From a virus: DNA of 21,007 bases. The stretch covers positions 4,635-25,641 of IMG/VR virus record IMGVR_UViG_3300001450_000209; one strand, given 5' to 3'. The notes under the pieces were generated by a model, which was not told the origin of the DNA, did no database searches, and saw nothing but the letters and a program-made list of their open reading frames with translations. A program made the position numbers and the translations under genes. Of this stretch, positions 1 through 6,444 are shown one piece after another; the first letter of the stretch is position 1, and each line of letters starts with the position of its first letter.

Positions 1-912
1 CATTCAAAGAATGGATGTAATCAATGTCTATGCGGTCATAAAATCGTCTATCACTTTGAGATTATGAATGAAAAGACGGGAGTAAGAGAGTGTGTTGGTA
101 GCGACCACATCAACTCCTATCTAATTCTAAATGAGATTAAAAATCGGACAGGTCTAAGAGAAGACCAAATTACTGATGCTATGATTGAAGAATGGATAAA
201 TGTTAAGATTAAATCCATGAAGAGTGAAAAATGGTGGGAGGAATTTGGTGATGATTTCATTGATAAGTTTGAAGACATTAGGGAATTAGACTTGAGAATC
301 AATGTTAATGAGAAAGGAACATATTGGGATAATCAACTAGGGATGTATAGACCTAGAACAGTCATCCGTAAGCGTTCTAGTGGTGGTAACATGGCTTCTA
401 TTGTATGGAGATGGAATCACCCCGACAACAGAAGAAACCAACAAGAAGTGCATGGTTATCCAAACAAAAAACTACTTGATGATTTAGACGAGTTTCATGA
501 AATGTCAGCCCCTCTTCTTGAAAAACTACAGAAAGAAGACCAAATATTTGCTGATAGAATCAAGATGATAAATTCAAACAAGAATACATTGGTTCGACGG
601 ACTGATGATGATGCAATAAATGATATGGTTGAGTTTTATGACTTGAAGAATTTCAATGAGTTCAGTAGTAGTTATTTGAGTGATTGGGAAAATACCTTTT
701 TCACTAGTATTAAACAACAACTTTCTAAGTTCAAGACACTATCCAATAACCAATTAGAAACATTACAGAAACTTTTAGTTCCTGCTACAGAAAAACAAAT
801 TAACTATTTGATTGCACTAGGCTTTGAAGGCGATACAACATTATCAAAGCGACAAGCATCAAACGCAATAAACGAGATAAAAACAGATGGCTTAAATAGT
901 CATAGGACATGA
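1..912 (+). CDS. Zinc-binding viral protein of unknown function, 5' end outside the window
   Basis: The frame is open from base 1, so the ATG at 64 is probably internal and the true start lies to the left. At least 303 residues are present. The first residues carry a Cys cluster (C6, C9, C11 counted from the window edge, then Gly), followed by a beta-rich stretch ending in VGSDHI. This layout looks like the small CxCG zinc-knuckle domains found in many viral DNA-processing proteins. The middle is charged and helical. The last 45 residues (TEKQINYLIALGF, a GD, then KRQASNAI) look like a small helical module often seen at the C-terminus of phage proteins. That comparison is from memory, and I do not recognise the enzyme. 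It ends 24 bases before the next start. Confidence 0.7.
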   Translation, partial: HSKNGCNQCLCGHKIVYHFEIMNEKTGVRECVGSDHINSYLILNEIKNRTGLREDQITDAMIEEWINVKIKSMKSEKWWEEFGDDFIDKFEDIRELDLRINVNEKGTYWDNQLGMYRPRTVIRKRSSGGNMASIVWRWNHPDNRRNQQEVHGYPNKKLLDDLDEFHEMSAPLLEKLQKEDQIFADRIKMINSNKNTLVRRTDDDAINDMVEFYDLKNFNEFSSSYLSDWENTFFTSIKQQLSKFKTLSNNQLETLQKLLVPATEKQINYLIALGFEGDTTLSKRQASNAINEIKTDGLNSHRT

Positions 913-936
913 GGAAAAATAGACAAGGTGAAAATT

Positions 937-1143
937 ATGGTAACACTAAGAATTTTAAACGAAACAGGACACACGCAATTAGAGATGGCTTCATCCGAAG
1001 TTATTGAACAGATAGACCAACACCCGACCCATTGGCTTTTCGTTGATGGTGAAATGGTAAGTCGAAGCGAAGTAAATGAGATTAACTGGGATGAAGTTGC
1101 TGATGTAACATTGACTCCCGCAATTGTTGGAGGAAACTACTAA
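937..1143 (+). CDS. Ubiquitin-like (beta-grasp, MoaD/ThiS-like) protein ending in GG-NY
   Basis: This 68-residue protein has the size and order of a ubiquitin-like modifier: a first strand (VTLRIL), a turn, a second strand (TQLEM), a helix (SEVIEQI), a WLFVDGEMV strand pair, and a last strand VTLTPAIVGG. The ending matches the MoaD/Ubl pattern of a hydrophobic strand, Pro and a terminal di-glycine. Here G65-G66 are followed by N67-Y68, so a peptidase would have to expose the di-glycine. I chose the ATG at 937, preceded by GGTGA, over the GTG at 928. An E1-like enzyme, an E2-like candidate and a JAMM peptidase follow within 5 kb, which supports a protein-tagging role. Sulfur carriage for a cofactor is the alternative. 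Confidence 0.68.
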   Translation: MVTLRILNETGHTQLEMASSEVIEQIDQHPTHWLFVDGEMVSRSEVNEINWDEVADVTLTPAIVGGNY

Positions 1144-1182
1144 GTTTCTTGATAGTCCTAAGATTATCTCAAGGTGTATTCT

Positions 1183-1461
1183 ATGGCCCTTTTTCGGGAT
1201 TTCAATGAGTGTAAGGGAATCGTCTCTCTTATGCTCAAAGACTTCTCGGAAGAGGGCCAAAAGCGTATAGAAGACACTATCAAATATTGCGAGCATCTAG
1301 AAGATGATGCCGACAAACGCTTTGCATTAACACATTCCGTAAAAAAAGAATTATGGGATATTCCTATAGCAGTAGATACAGGCTTTGTAAAGTATCTAAT
1401 CAACAGGGTGAATGAATTGAAAATACTTATTGAATACAAAAAGGTGAACGACGATGAATAA
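1183..1461 (+). CDS. Hypothetical protein, mostly helical
   Basis: This encodes 92 residues with alternating charged and hydrophobic positions that suggest a helical bundle. It has only two cysteines (in NECKG and KYCEH), not arranged as a metal site. The ATG at 1183 follows AAGGTG at a good distance, so I prefer it to the in-frame GTG at 1174. The 3' end overlaps the next small gene by 8 bases, which implies translation coupling. Its place between the Ubl and the E2-like gene makes it a possible accessory part of that system, but nothing in the sequence assigns a function. Confidence 0.6.
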   Translation: MALFRDFNECKGIVSLMLKDFSEEGQKRIEDTIKYCEHLEDDADKRFALTHSVKKELWDIPIAVDTGFVKYLINRVNELKILIEYKKVNDDE

Positions 1462-1609
1462 TCCCGAATATGTTCCTAATACTAGAGGAAAACCAATAGC
1501 AACTCGATGCCGAATATGTGGAGGGCAATTAACAACACCACAGGAATTTAAAATAGAGGCACATGAAAGATGTGTTAAAAATTACAAATCAAAAAAATAC
1601 ATGATGTGA
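1454..1609 (+). CDS. Small zinc-finger protein
   Basis: The ORF encodes 51 residues with C19-x2-C22 and then H37-x2-C40, a C-C-H-C zinc-finger layout, followed by a Lys-rich tail. It overlaps the end of the preceding gene by 8 bases, and its stop codon overlaps the possible GTG start of the next gene. Small fingers of this type are scattered through the window and probably bind nucleic acid or act as adaptors. The specific role is unknown. Confidence 0.6.
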   Translation: MNNPEYVPNTRGKPIATRCRICGGQLTTPQEFKIEAHERCVKNYKSKKYMM

Positions 1610-1614
1610 ATAAA

Positions 1615-2976
1615 ATGAATATTATAATTAGAAGAACAGGAGAAATAAACGAAGAAATAAAAATTAACGGATTCTTTTTCGATGTAGTGAATAATAAAAT
1701 CCGTATGCCAAAATACATAAACTTAGGTGGAGATTGGCAATCTATAGAAGAAGACCATGTTTGGGATGAATCAAATATTTATCGTTATTCTCAATATTTG
1801 AGAAACGAATTACTAGGAAGTGGTTTTAGAGTTGCTGTTGGAGATGGTAATTTAGGAAGTGCCGATGCTATCACATCAAACTTAGCAAAAACTATTTCTA
1901 AAAAAATACAGAGATATTTTATTGAGGAAACCCTCGATACTGAAGTTGTTTTAGTCATTGGCGGTAATGAAATATGGATAGAAAAACCATACGCCATCAA
2001 TGGAATAAAAATGTCCTTGAAAGAATTATCATTTAAGTTGAGTAGAATTATTCAAGCCTATGGTAATATATTTAATAGACACGAAAGTGAAGAACATAAA
2101 TCCGAAACAAAGAAAGCAATACGGAGAATAATGAAAACTCCCGAAGACATCCTTTATTGTTTGGAAAATAGAGTTCCCTTCTACTTTTTCACCATAGGAA
2201 AAAAAGAAAATGTTCGATTAAATCTTAAACAAATAGGAACATCAAATTACGCTCTTGAAATATCCGATGGTAAATGGGGTGAAATAAAAGAAAGTGATTT
2301 AACTACATATCTAGGTCATTATTTGCATGGTCATAAAAGAGGTAGTTGGAAGTTCTTAAGTCCTTCAAAACTTTATTCTAGAATCATGGGTAAAGACCCA
2401 ATGGAATCTCAACTAAAAGTAATGATTGCTTTTCTTCAACAGAATAGAACTCAAGATATTGTTGAGAAGAGAGCCAAAGAACTGATTGAAGATATGGCTA
2501 TACAGTTCAAAGATAGAATTTTAGTCATTCCTCCGATAGAATCCGAAGAAGGTTTAAGAGATAGTAACGGAGTAGTAAGAACACCAATGAAAGTCTTAGT
2601 CAAAGGTCAAAAAACAGATTGGCTTTTGGTAGAAAATATCTACAATTATAGCCATCGAAATAACCCTCAAAGAGTTCACACTCATTGTTTAATGACAGAA
2701 ATTGAAAATCAAGGAGAAGAAGATGAACATAAAGTGACTCGTTGGAATGGCCCAATATGTATTAACACGGGTGGGAAAAATCCATCGTTGGGCGACCAAT
2801 TCGCATCTAGAATATTTTCACTAATGAATGACTCTTCTATATCAAAGAGAGTTAATACGATAGGTGGCTACATGTTAAACCAAGAAAATAGAATAAGAAT
2901 ACCACTAAAGGAGTGTTTTACAAATGAAAAGAAACAATACAAATACGATGAAATGCTTGGAATGTCAATCCAATGA
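1615..2976 (+). CDS. Large protein with a candidate E2-like (UBC-fold) C-terminal segment
   Basis: The product is 453 residues from the ATG at 1615; a GTG at 1606 in the same frame would add three. Residues 1-300 are not recognised. From about 300 on, a strand-rich part is followed by VHTHC (354-358), then WNGPICIN around C382, then a helix with FASRIFSLMND. E2 enzymes have the order strand, N-G-x-I-C-L around the catalytic Cys, a Pro-containing loop, and a helix ending in SLL-x-DP, so C382 is a plausible thioester cysteine. The usual HPN just before the Cys is not obvious, although HTHC lies upstream. The link to E2 rests on this motif similarity and on the nearby Ubl, E1-like and JAMM genes. 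The gene overlaps the TFB gene by 53 bases. Confidence 0.45.
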   Translation: MNIIIRRTGEINEEIKINGFFFDVVNNKIRMPKYINLGGDWQSIEEDHVWDESNIYRYSQYLRNELLGSGFRVAVGDGNLGSADAITSNLAKTISKKIQRYFIEETLDTEVVLVIGGNEIWIEKPYAINGIKMSLKELSFKLSRIIQAYGNIFNRHESEEHKSETKKAIRRIMKTPEDILYCLENRVPFYFFTIGKKENVRLNLKQIGTSNYALEISDGKWGEIKESDLTTYLGHYLHGHKRGSWKFLSPSKLYSRIMGKDPMESQLKVMIAFLQQNRTQDIVEKRAKELIEDMAIQFKDRILVIPPIESEEGLRDSNGVVRTPMKVLVKGQKTDWLLVENIYNYSHRNNPQRVHTHCLMTEIENQGEEDEHKVTRWNGPICINTGGKNPSLGDQFASRIFSLMNDSSISKRVNTIGGYMLNQENRIRIPLKECFTNEKKQYKYDEMLGMSIQ

Positions 2977-3772
2977 CTTTAGCCTAGATACAAGGCTAGG
3001 CGAATTGGTTTGTAATGAATGTGGTTTGGTTTTAGTTACCGAACCCTTTGAGCAAACCTCCTATGCCTATGACGCTAATGGTGAAAGAATTAGAGAGGCT
3101 TGGAAAAACAACCCAACTCTTGTCAAAGGAATGAGACAGTGGGGTAGAAGTGATAGAGCAATACACACAGGAATTACAATGTGTAAAGTATTACTTTCAT
3201 CACTGAACAGTGCCAAGTCTTTATCGGATAGAGTAGACCAACTTTACAGGTCGCTGTATCGAAAGCATGTCTTCACTACAACTATTCTAGAAGACAGGGC
3301 GGCGGCAGTAGTATATTATATTCTCAAAGAAGCAAACCTGCCTTTCACTTTGAAAGAAGTGTGTAAGGAATATGATTGTGTTGAGAGAAGAGTATTCAAA
3401 CTCGCTAAGAAGATAGCAAATGAATTAAACAATACATCAGTATTTCTAATGAGAGATAGTAGTCCTTTCGCAGAGAAATACGCAGTGGGTCTTGGCAACC
3501 AAACATTTGTTTCAAAGGTTGGCCGAGTAGCAAACCACTATGATAACTTAGTAAAATTAACAGGAGATAATTTGCGGCCATCGTCGCCGGTAGCATTCTG
3601 TTGGATTGTTTCGTTATTAGAAAATATGGGTATAACCCAAAAGGTTATTTCCGAACACACAGGTTTCACGACAAGAGCGATTTACGATGAAACCAAAAGA
3701 CTACTAAAAATAAAAAACACAAATAAAGAAGAAATAGAAGGGAGAGGAATAGAATGGATAGAAACATATTGA
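2924..3772 (+). CDS. tfb: Transcription initiation factor TFB (TFIIB family)
   Basis: This 282-residue protein carries an N-terminal zinc ribbon (C11-x2-C14 and C30-x2-C33), with GELVCNECGLVL matching the TFIIB ribbon closely. A linker with the charged B-reader-like stretch follows, and then two cyclin-like helical repeats at about 95-180 and 195-270. The second repeat contains a clear helix-turn-helix (VISEHTGFTTRAIYDETKRLL). TFB recruits RNA polymerase to TATA/BRE promoters, so a viral copy could redirect host transcription to viral genes. The ATG at 2924 lies inside the end of the upstream gene; ATG 2948, just before the first CxxC, is a possible later start. The 3' end overlaps the E1-like gene by 19 bases, so the two are probably co-expressed. 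Confidence 0.88.
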   Translation: MKRNNTNTMKCLECQSNDFSLDTRLGELVCNECGLVLVTEPFEQTSYAYDANGERIREAWKNNPTLVKGMRQWGRSDRAIHTGITMCKVLLSSLNSAKSLSDRVDQLYRSLYRKHVFTTTILEDRAAAVVYYILKEANLPFTLKEVCKEYDCVERRVFKLAKKIANELNNTSVFLMRDSSPFAEKYAVGLGNQTFVSKVGRVANHYDNLVKLTGDNLRPSSPVAFCWIVSLLENMGITQKVISEHTGFTTRAIYDETKRLLKIKNTNKEEIEGRGIEWIETY

Positions 3773-4332
3773 TTATAGGCGCAGGGGGAATTGGGAGTCA
3801 TTTGATTCGCATTCTTGAAAGTGTTGTTGGAGACGGAACGAAAGAAAGATTGTATAACATCAATGTTTCCGACCCCGACACTGTAGAATTAAAGAATTTA
3901 ACATACCAAGACTTCAAGAGAGAAGACATAGGTAGAAAGAAAGTCACCTGTATGAAAAAACACAGTCAAGTAAATGGTGCAAACCCATACCCAATATTGA
4001 CTGAAACGCAGTTGAAAGGATATGACTTAGTAGTATGTTGTGTAGATAATTTAGACGCTAGAAGGCTCTTGTATCGCTCACAGGTTAAGTGGCTAGACCT
4101 TCGCTCTCAAGGGCGTAATGCGGCCTTTATTTCATACAAGGCTGACCCATCAATGTATGATACTATGTTGGCAGGGCCGGACGGTTCTTTCAGTTGTCAA
4201 GGTGATTCTTGGGATGGTTCTAGTAAAGGACTACATTTCATGCACATAGCAATTGCAGGTATGGCGGCTGAATGGATTCAGCGTTGGTTTAATGGTGAAT
4301 CAGTTAATGACTTTATGGTGGTGAATGTATGA
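3754..4332 (+). CDS. ThiF/E1-like adenylating enzyme
   Basis: The family activates the C-terminal glycine of a ubiquitin-like protein by adenylation. Visible motifs are the nucleotide loop G9-A-G-G-I-G14, the acidic strand end D40-P-D42 leading to NLTYQ (48-52), DIGRKKV with K62/K63, and VVCCVDN with D98, which would hold Mg-ATP. C148 in SFSCQGD is a candidate thioester cysteine; C95 and C96 are also present. Two points are unusual. The protein is only 192 residues (ThiF/MoeB proteins are usually about 240-270) and lacks paired CxxC zinc sites. The Arg expected in the NLxRQ motif is Tyr. The gene overlaps TFB by 19 bases at its start and the next gene by ATGA. The Ubl at 937 is the natural substrate candidate. 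Confidence 0.82.
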   Translation: MDRNILIIGAGGIGSHLIRILESVVGDGTKERLYNINVSDPDTVELKNLTYQDFKREDIGRKKVTCMKKHSQVNGANPYPILTETQLKGYDLVVCCVDNLDARRLLYRSQVKWLDLRSQGRNAAFISYKADPSMYDTMLAGPDGSFSCQGDSWDGSSKGLHFMHIAIAGMAAEWIQRWFNGESVNDFMVVNV

Positions 4333-4460
4333 AAACAATTGAAATAATTAAAAAGTGGGAGGATGCCTTCGATACTGCGTTTTTAGGAGATGCAGATAAC
4401 TTTGAACATATAGAAATATTGATAGAGGCTTTAGAAAAACTACGGAGTGAAGAAGAATGA
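4329..4460 (+). CDS. Very small acidic protein
   Basis: A 43-residue ORF starts in an ATGA overlap with the E1-like gene and ends in an ATGA overlap with the next gene. The tight coupling on both sides supports it as real. The product is helical and acidic (ends RSEEE) and has no Cys. I do not recognise it. Confidence 0.55.
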   Translation: MKTIEIIKKWEDAFDTAFLGDADNFEHIEILIEALEKLRSEEE

Positions 4461-4723
4461 AGTGCGATGTTTGTCATGGTAAAATAGACGAGCATAGTCA
4501 CAACGGTAAAGTTTACTGGACTGAGGGACATAATGCCGAACCTTTAGTTAGTGGTCGTTGTTGTGATGCGTGTAATAGTTTAGTTATTGGATTTAGAATG
4601 TTTGCCTATTCCAAGCACCCCCACTCAATTCATTACAGGCTAGAAATTGAAAAACAAAGAGAGATACAACTAAAAGTTGCAGTTATGCAAAGAGTAGATA
4701 GAGAAAGAGGTGAAGAAGAATGA
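4457..4723 (+). CDS. Small zinc-binding protein
   Basis: This 88-residue protein begins MKCDVCHGKI and later has GRCCDACNS, giving two Cys pairs (C3/C6 and C36/C39) about 30 residues apart with several His between. This is a treble-clef-like or zinc-ribbon arrangement. The second half is a charged helix ending in EEE. It starts in an ATGA overlap with the gene before it and ends in an ATGA overlap with the gene after it. It may bind nucleic acid or act as an adaptor in the surrounding operon. No family is recognised. Confidence 0.65.
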   Translation: MKCDVCHGKIDEHSHNGKVYWTEGHNAEPLVSGRCCDACNSLVIGFRMFAYSKHPHSIHYRLEIEKQREIQLKVAVMQRVDRERGEEE

Positions 4724-5313
4724 ATATATTTGCACTATCAAAAGACCCCGTAGAATCAGCCCAACAAATGCTAGACAAACATGTAGTTAAAATGCCAACT
4801 GAAAGTTGTCAAATGCTACACACTAATTCCCTTTACTTTTTGTTTTGGGAATCTCATGGTAGAGAGCCTTCTTTGAGAGAACTGAAAGAGTTTCATAAAG
4901 AGTCGCACTTCAAATACTTGATGAAACCTGCTATGCTTAATCACCCTAGCACTATTTGGGCTAGACAAACTAAAGCAAATTACATGTGGCTATACAATCA
5001 TGCTATGGCCCTTTGTAAAGAATATACATTTAGATACGGTAAAGTTCACGGAACAGAAAAAAGAGTTAAAGATAGTTTTACTTTCTCTTATGAAGAAGAT
5101 GACTTAACTCCTGTATCTATTGCTATGGATGACATGTATAGACTACCTAAAGAAAAACATTGTTGGGATTTTGTAATAAGGTCTTATCAACATTATTACT
5201 TGAGAGGTAAATGGGATTTTGCCTTTTGGAGTAAAAGAAAAGAACCGGACTGGTGGCCCGAAAATCACCGATACAATATGATAAAAAATAGAAAACCATT
5301 TGGAGGAATATAA
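4720..5313 (+). CDS. Conserved viral protein of the DKHVVKM type
   Basis: The 197-residue product starts with a beta strand (MNIFAL), a KDP turn, a helix and then DKHVVKMPTESCQML, later NHPSTIWARQTKANYMWLY and CKEYTFRYGK. I know this pattern from proteins widespread in phages of aquatic bacteria. Those are sometimes annotated as related to pyrimidine-dimer DNA glycosylases, but I am not aware of a proven function. It is rich in His, Trp and Tyr and has no signal peptide or membrane segment. The start is fixed by the ATGA overlap with the preceding gene, and the next gene begins immediately after the stop. Confidence 0.65.
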   Translation: MNIFALSKDPVESAQQMLDKHVVKMPTESCQMLHTNSLYFLFWESHGREPSLRELKEFHKESHFKYLMKPAMLNHPSTIWARQTKANYMWLYNHAMALCKEYTFRYGKVHGTEKRVKDSFTFSYEEDDLTPVSIAMDDMYRLPKEKHCWDFVIRSYQHYYLRGKWDFAFWSKRKEPDWWPENHRYNMIKNRKPFGGI

Positions 5314-5532
5314 ATGAAATATACAGAGAAAGACTTAGGAAATAAAATAGATTATGATGACGATAGCGGCTCTTACTATGATGAAAGAATTGTAGAAGTG
5401 TTTTGCGGTATTTGCAGTGCTAGATTTGTTGGCCCAATTAGACAAGCCGGTGGATTTATTGCAGGGCATGAATCGTTTCACGCATGGGAATTTAAAATCG
5501 CTATGAATGCCGAAGATGGGATGGTGGCTTAA
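5314..5532 (+). CDS. Small C2H2-like zinc-finger protein
   Basis: The ORF encodes 72 residues. The N-terminal third is acidic (DYDDDSGSYYDE). It is followed by VFCGICSARF and, after a Gly-rich turn, H52-x3-H56 (GHESFHAW). The C-x2-C ... H-x3-H order with phenylalanine spacing is that of a classical C2H2 finger. It lies between the DKHVVKM-type gene and the JAMM peptidase with no gap on either side, so it is probably co-translated. It could be a DNA-binding or protein-adaptor finger. Confidence 0.65.
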   Translation: MKYTEKDLGNKIDYDDDSGSYYDERIVEVFCGICSARFVGPIRQAGGFIAGHESFHAWEFKIAMNAEDGMVA

Positions 5533-6081
5533 ATGGGTAAAAGCGGAGAATGGTTTGCTAGAGAAGAAGAAAAAAGTATTAGAGAAGCAGAAGAGTATTG
5601 GGAATACCAAGAAACAATTTCTAGTGCTAGAAGTGAAATAATTCCTTTCTTACAGGGAGTTTGGGTCAATCTACATCAAGAATGGGGAGACGACGCAATA
5701 CACACTAAAGCACTACAAGATGCAATATGGAAAGCCTCTACTGAAATGCTACCATGTCTTGAAGTTCAAGTAGTAATTGATGCTAATAACAGAGCGCACA
5801 TTTCATCCGGTTCATCGGGATATGTAAGTTTCAAAGTAGAACCAAAGAAGATGAAATTACCTATCAAGTGTTGGTTTCATACTCATCCATTTGGTTCAGC
5901 ATACTTTAGTGGAACTGATTGGACTACTGTTGCTATTTGGGAACCTGTAATGAAAACTGCCTATGTTATTGGTGGAGACGACCACTACGGTTTTTGGGAG
6001 AATACTAAACCTAAGCAATTAGAGATTAAGCAAAAGGATGGTAATTATAGAATACAGATTAGAGCAGGTGAAGAAGAATGA
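5533..6081 (+). CDS. JAMM/JAB (MPN+) metallopeptidase
   Basis: This 182-residue protein contains the zinc-site signature H116-T-H118-P followed by S126-G-T-D129, matching the HxHP-x(7)-S-x2-D pattern of active JAMM enzymes. Upstream strands (EVQVVID, GYVSFKV) supply the usual beta core, and E71 or E77 could be the catalytic Glu. JAMM enzymes cut after the di-glycine of ubiquitin-like proteins. The Ubl at 937-1143 carries two extra residues after its GG, so maturation of that protein and removal from targets are both plausible. The first 60 residues are helical and charged. The gene starts directly after the stop of the zinc-finger gene and ends in an ATGA overlap. In tailed phages JAB domains also occur in tail assembly proteins, but no NlpC domain or tail gene is visible here. 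Confidence 0.8.
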   Translation: MGKSGEWFAREEEKSIREAEEYWEYQETISSARSEIIPFLQGVWVNLHQEWGDDAIHTKALQDAIWKASTEMLPCLEVQVVIDANNRAHISSGSSGYVSFKVEPKKMKLPIKCWFHTHPFGSAYFSGTDWTTVAIWEPVMKTAYVIGGDDHYGFWENTKPKQLEIKQKDGNYRIQIRAGEEE

Positions 6082-6182
6082 TTGACACAGACAAATACGA
6101 AGAATTAGATTGCGGTTGTTGCCCGAAAATAGGATGCGGTATTGATTGCGGAGTTGAGAAGAATGATTGACACAGACAAATA
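6072..6182 (+). repeat. 26-bp direct repeat across two start codons
   Basis: The same 26 bases occur at 6072-6097 and 6157-6182, 85 bases apart. Each copy covers the Shine-Dalgarno-like AGAAGA, the ATG and the codons for MIDTDK plus the first bases of the Tyr codon. The repeat gives two consecutive genes the same N-terminus. A local duplication is the simplest cause. Confidence 0.85.
6078..6170 (+). CDS. Cys-rich mini-protein
   Basis: A 30-residue ORF begins in an ATGA overlap with the JAMM gene. After MIDTDKYEEL it has five cysteines in 13 residues (C12, C14, C15, C20, C24). The first seven residues are identical to those of the next gene, because the start region is duplicated. It may be a metal-binding peptide, or just a by-product of that duplication. 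Confidence 0.4.
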   Translation: MIDTDKYEELDCGCCPKIGCGIDCGVEKND

Positions 6183-6444
6183 TATTGAAGATGGTTTAAA
6201 TACTCATAACTTAGATGATAAAAACATGAAGTCGGTTGGAACATGGGTAGTAATTAAGAAAGACAAGACAACAAGTGCATCCGGTATTATTTCTATTGGA
6301 GATAATATTGGAGTAGTGCATGATTGTTCTGTTGATAAAACTTTGATAGGAAAGAAGGTTGTATTCAATGCAGAAGACAAGCACTTTACTTATGGAGAAT
6401 ATACTTTTGTAGATTATTCTAGAGTGTATGGGGTGGTTCCTTGA
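6163..6444 (+). CDS. GroES-like co-chaperonin
   Basis: The product has 93 residues. From residue 26 on it follows the GroES order: strand GTWVVIKK, a loop containing SASGIIS at the place of the GroES mobile loop (GGIVL in bacteria), a strand GVVHD, GKKVVFN, and a final YTFVDYSRVYGVVP matching the terminal strands. The first 25 residues are not GroES-like. It lies immediately upstream of a GroEL-type gene, with its stop overlapping the TTG start of that gene, as in groES-groEL operons. T4 phage gp31 is a known viral analogue. The ATG at 6163 lies in the second copy of the direct repeat; the TTG at 6142 is an unlikely alternative. The match is by pattern only, since GroES sequences diverge strongly. 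Confidence 0.6.
   Translation: MIDTDKYIEDGLNTHNLDDKNMKSVGTWVVIKKDKTTSASGIISIGDNIGVVHDCSVDKTLIGKKVVFNAEDKHFTYGEYTFVDYSRVYGVVP

Noticed and set aside
64-912. Complete gene starting at ATG 64
   Set aside because: The frame stays open to base 1 and includes a Cys cluster before the ATG, so the gene is taken as cut by the window edge.
5533-6081. Phage tail assembly JAB protein (lambda K-like)
   Set aside because: No NlpC/P60 domain and no tail genes are visible; the E1-like and Ubl genes nearby make a tagging role more likely, though the tail role is not fully excluded.
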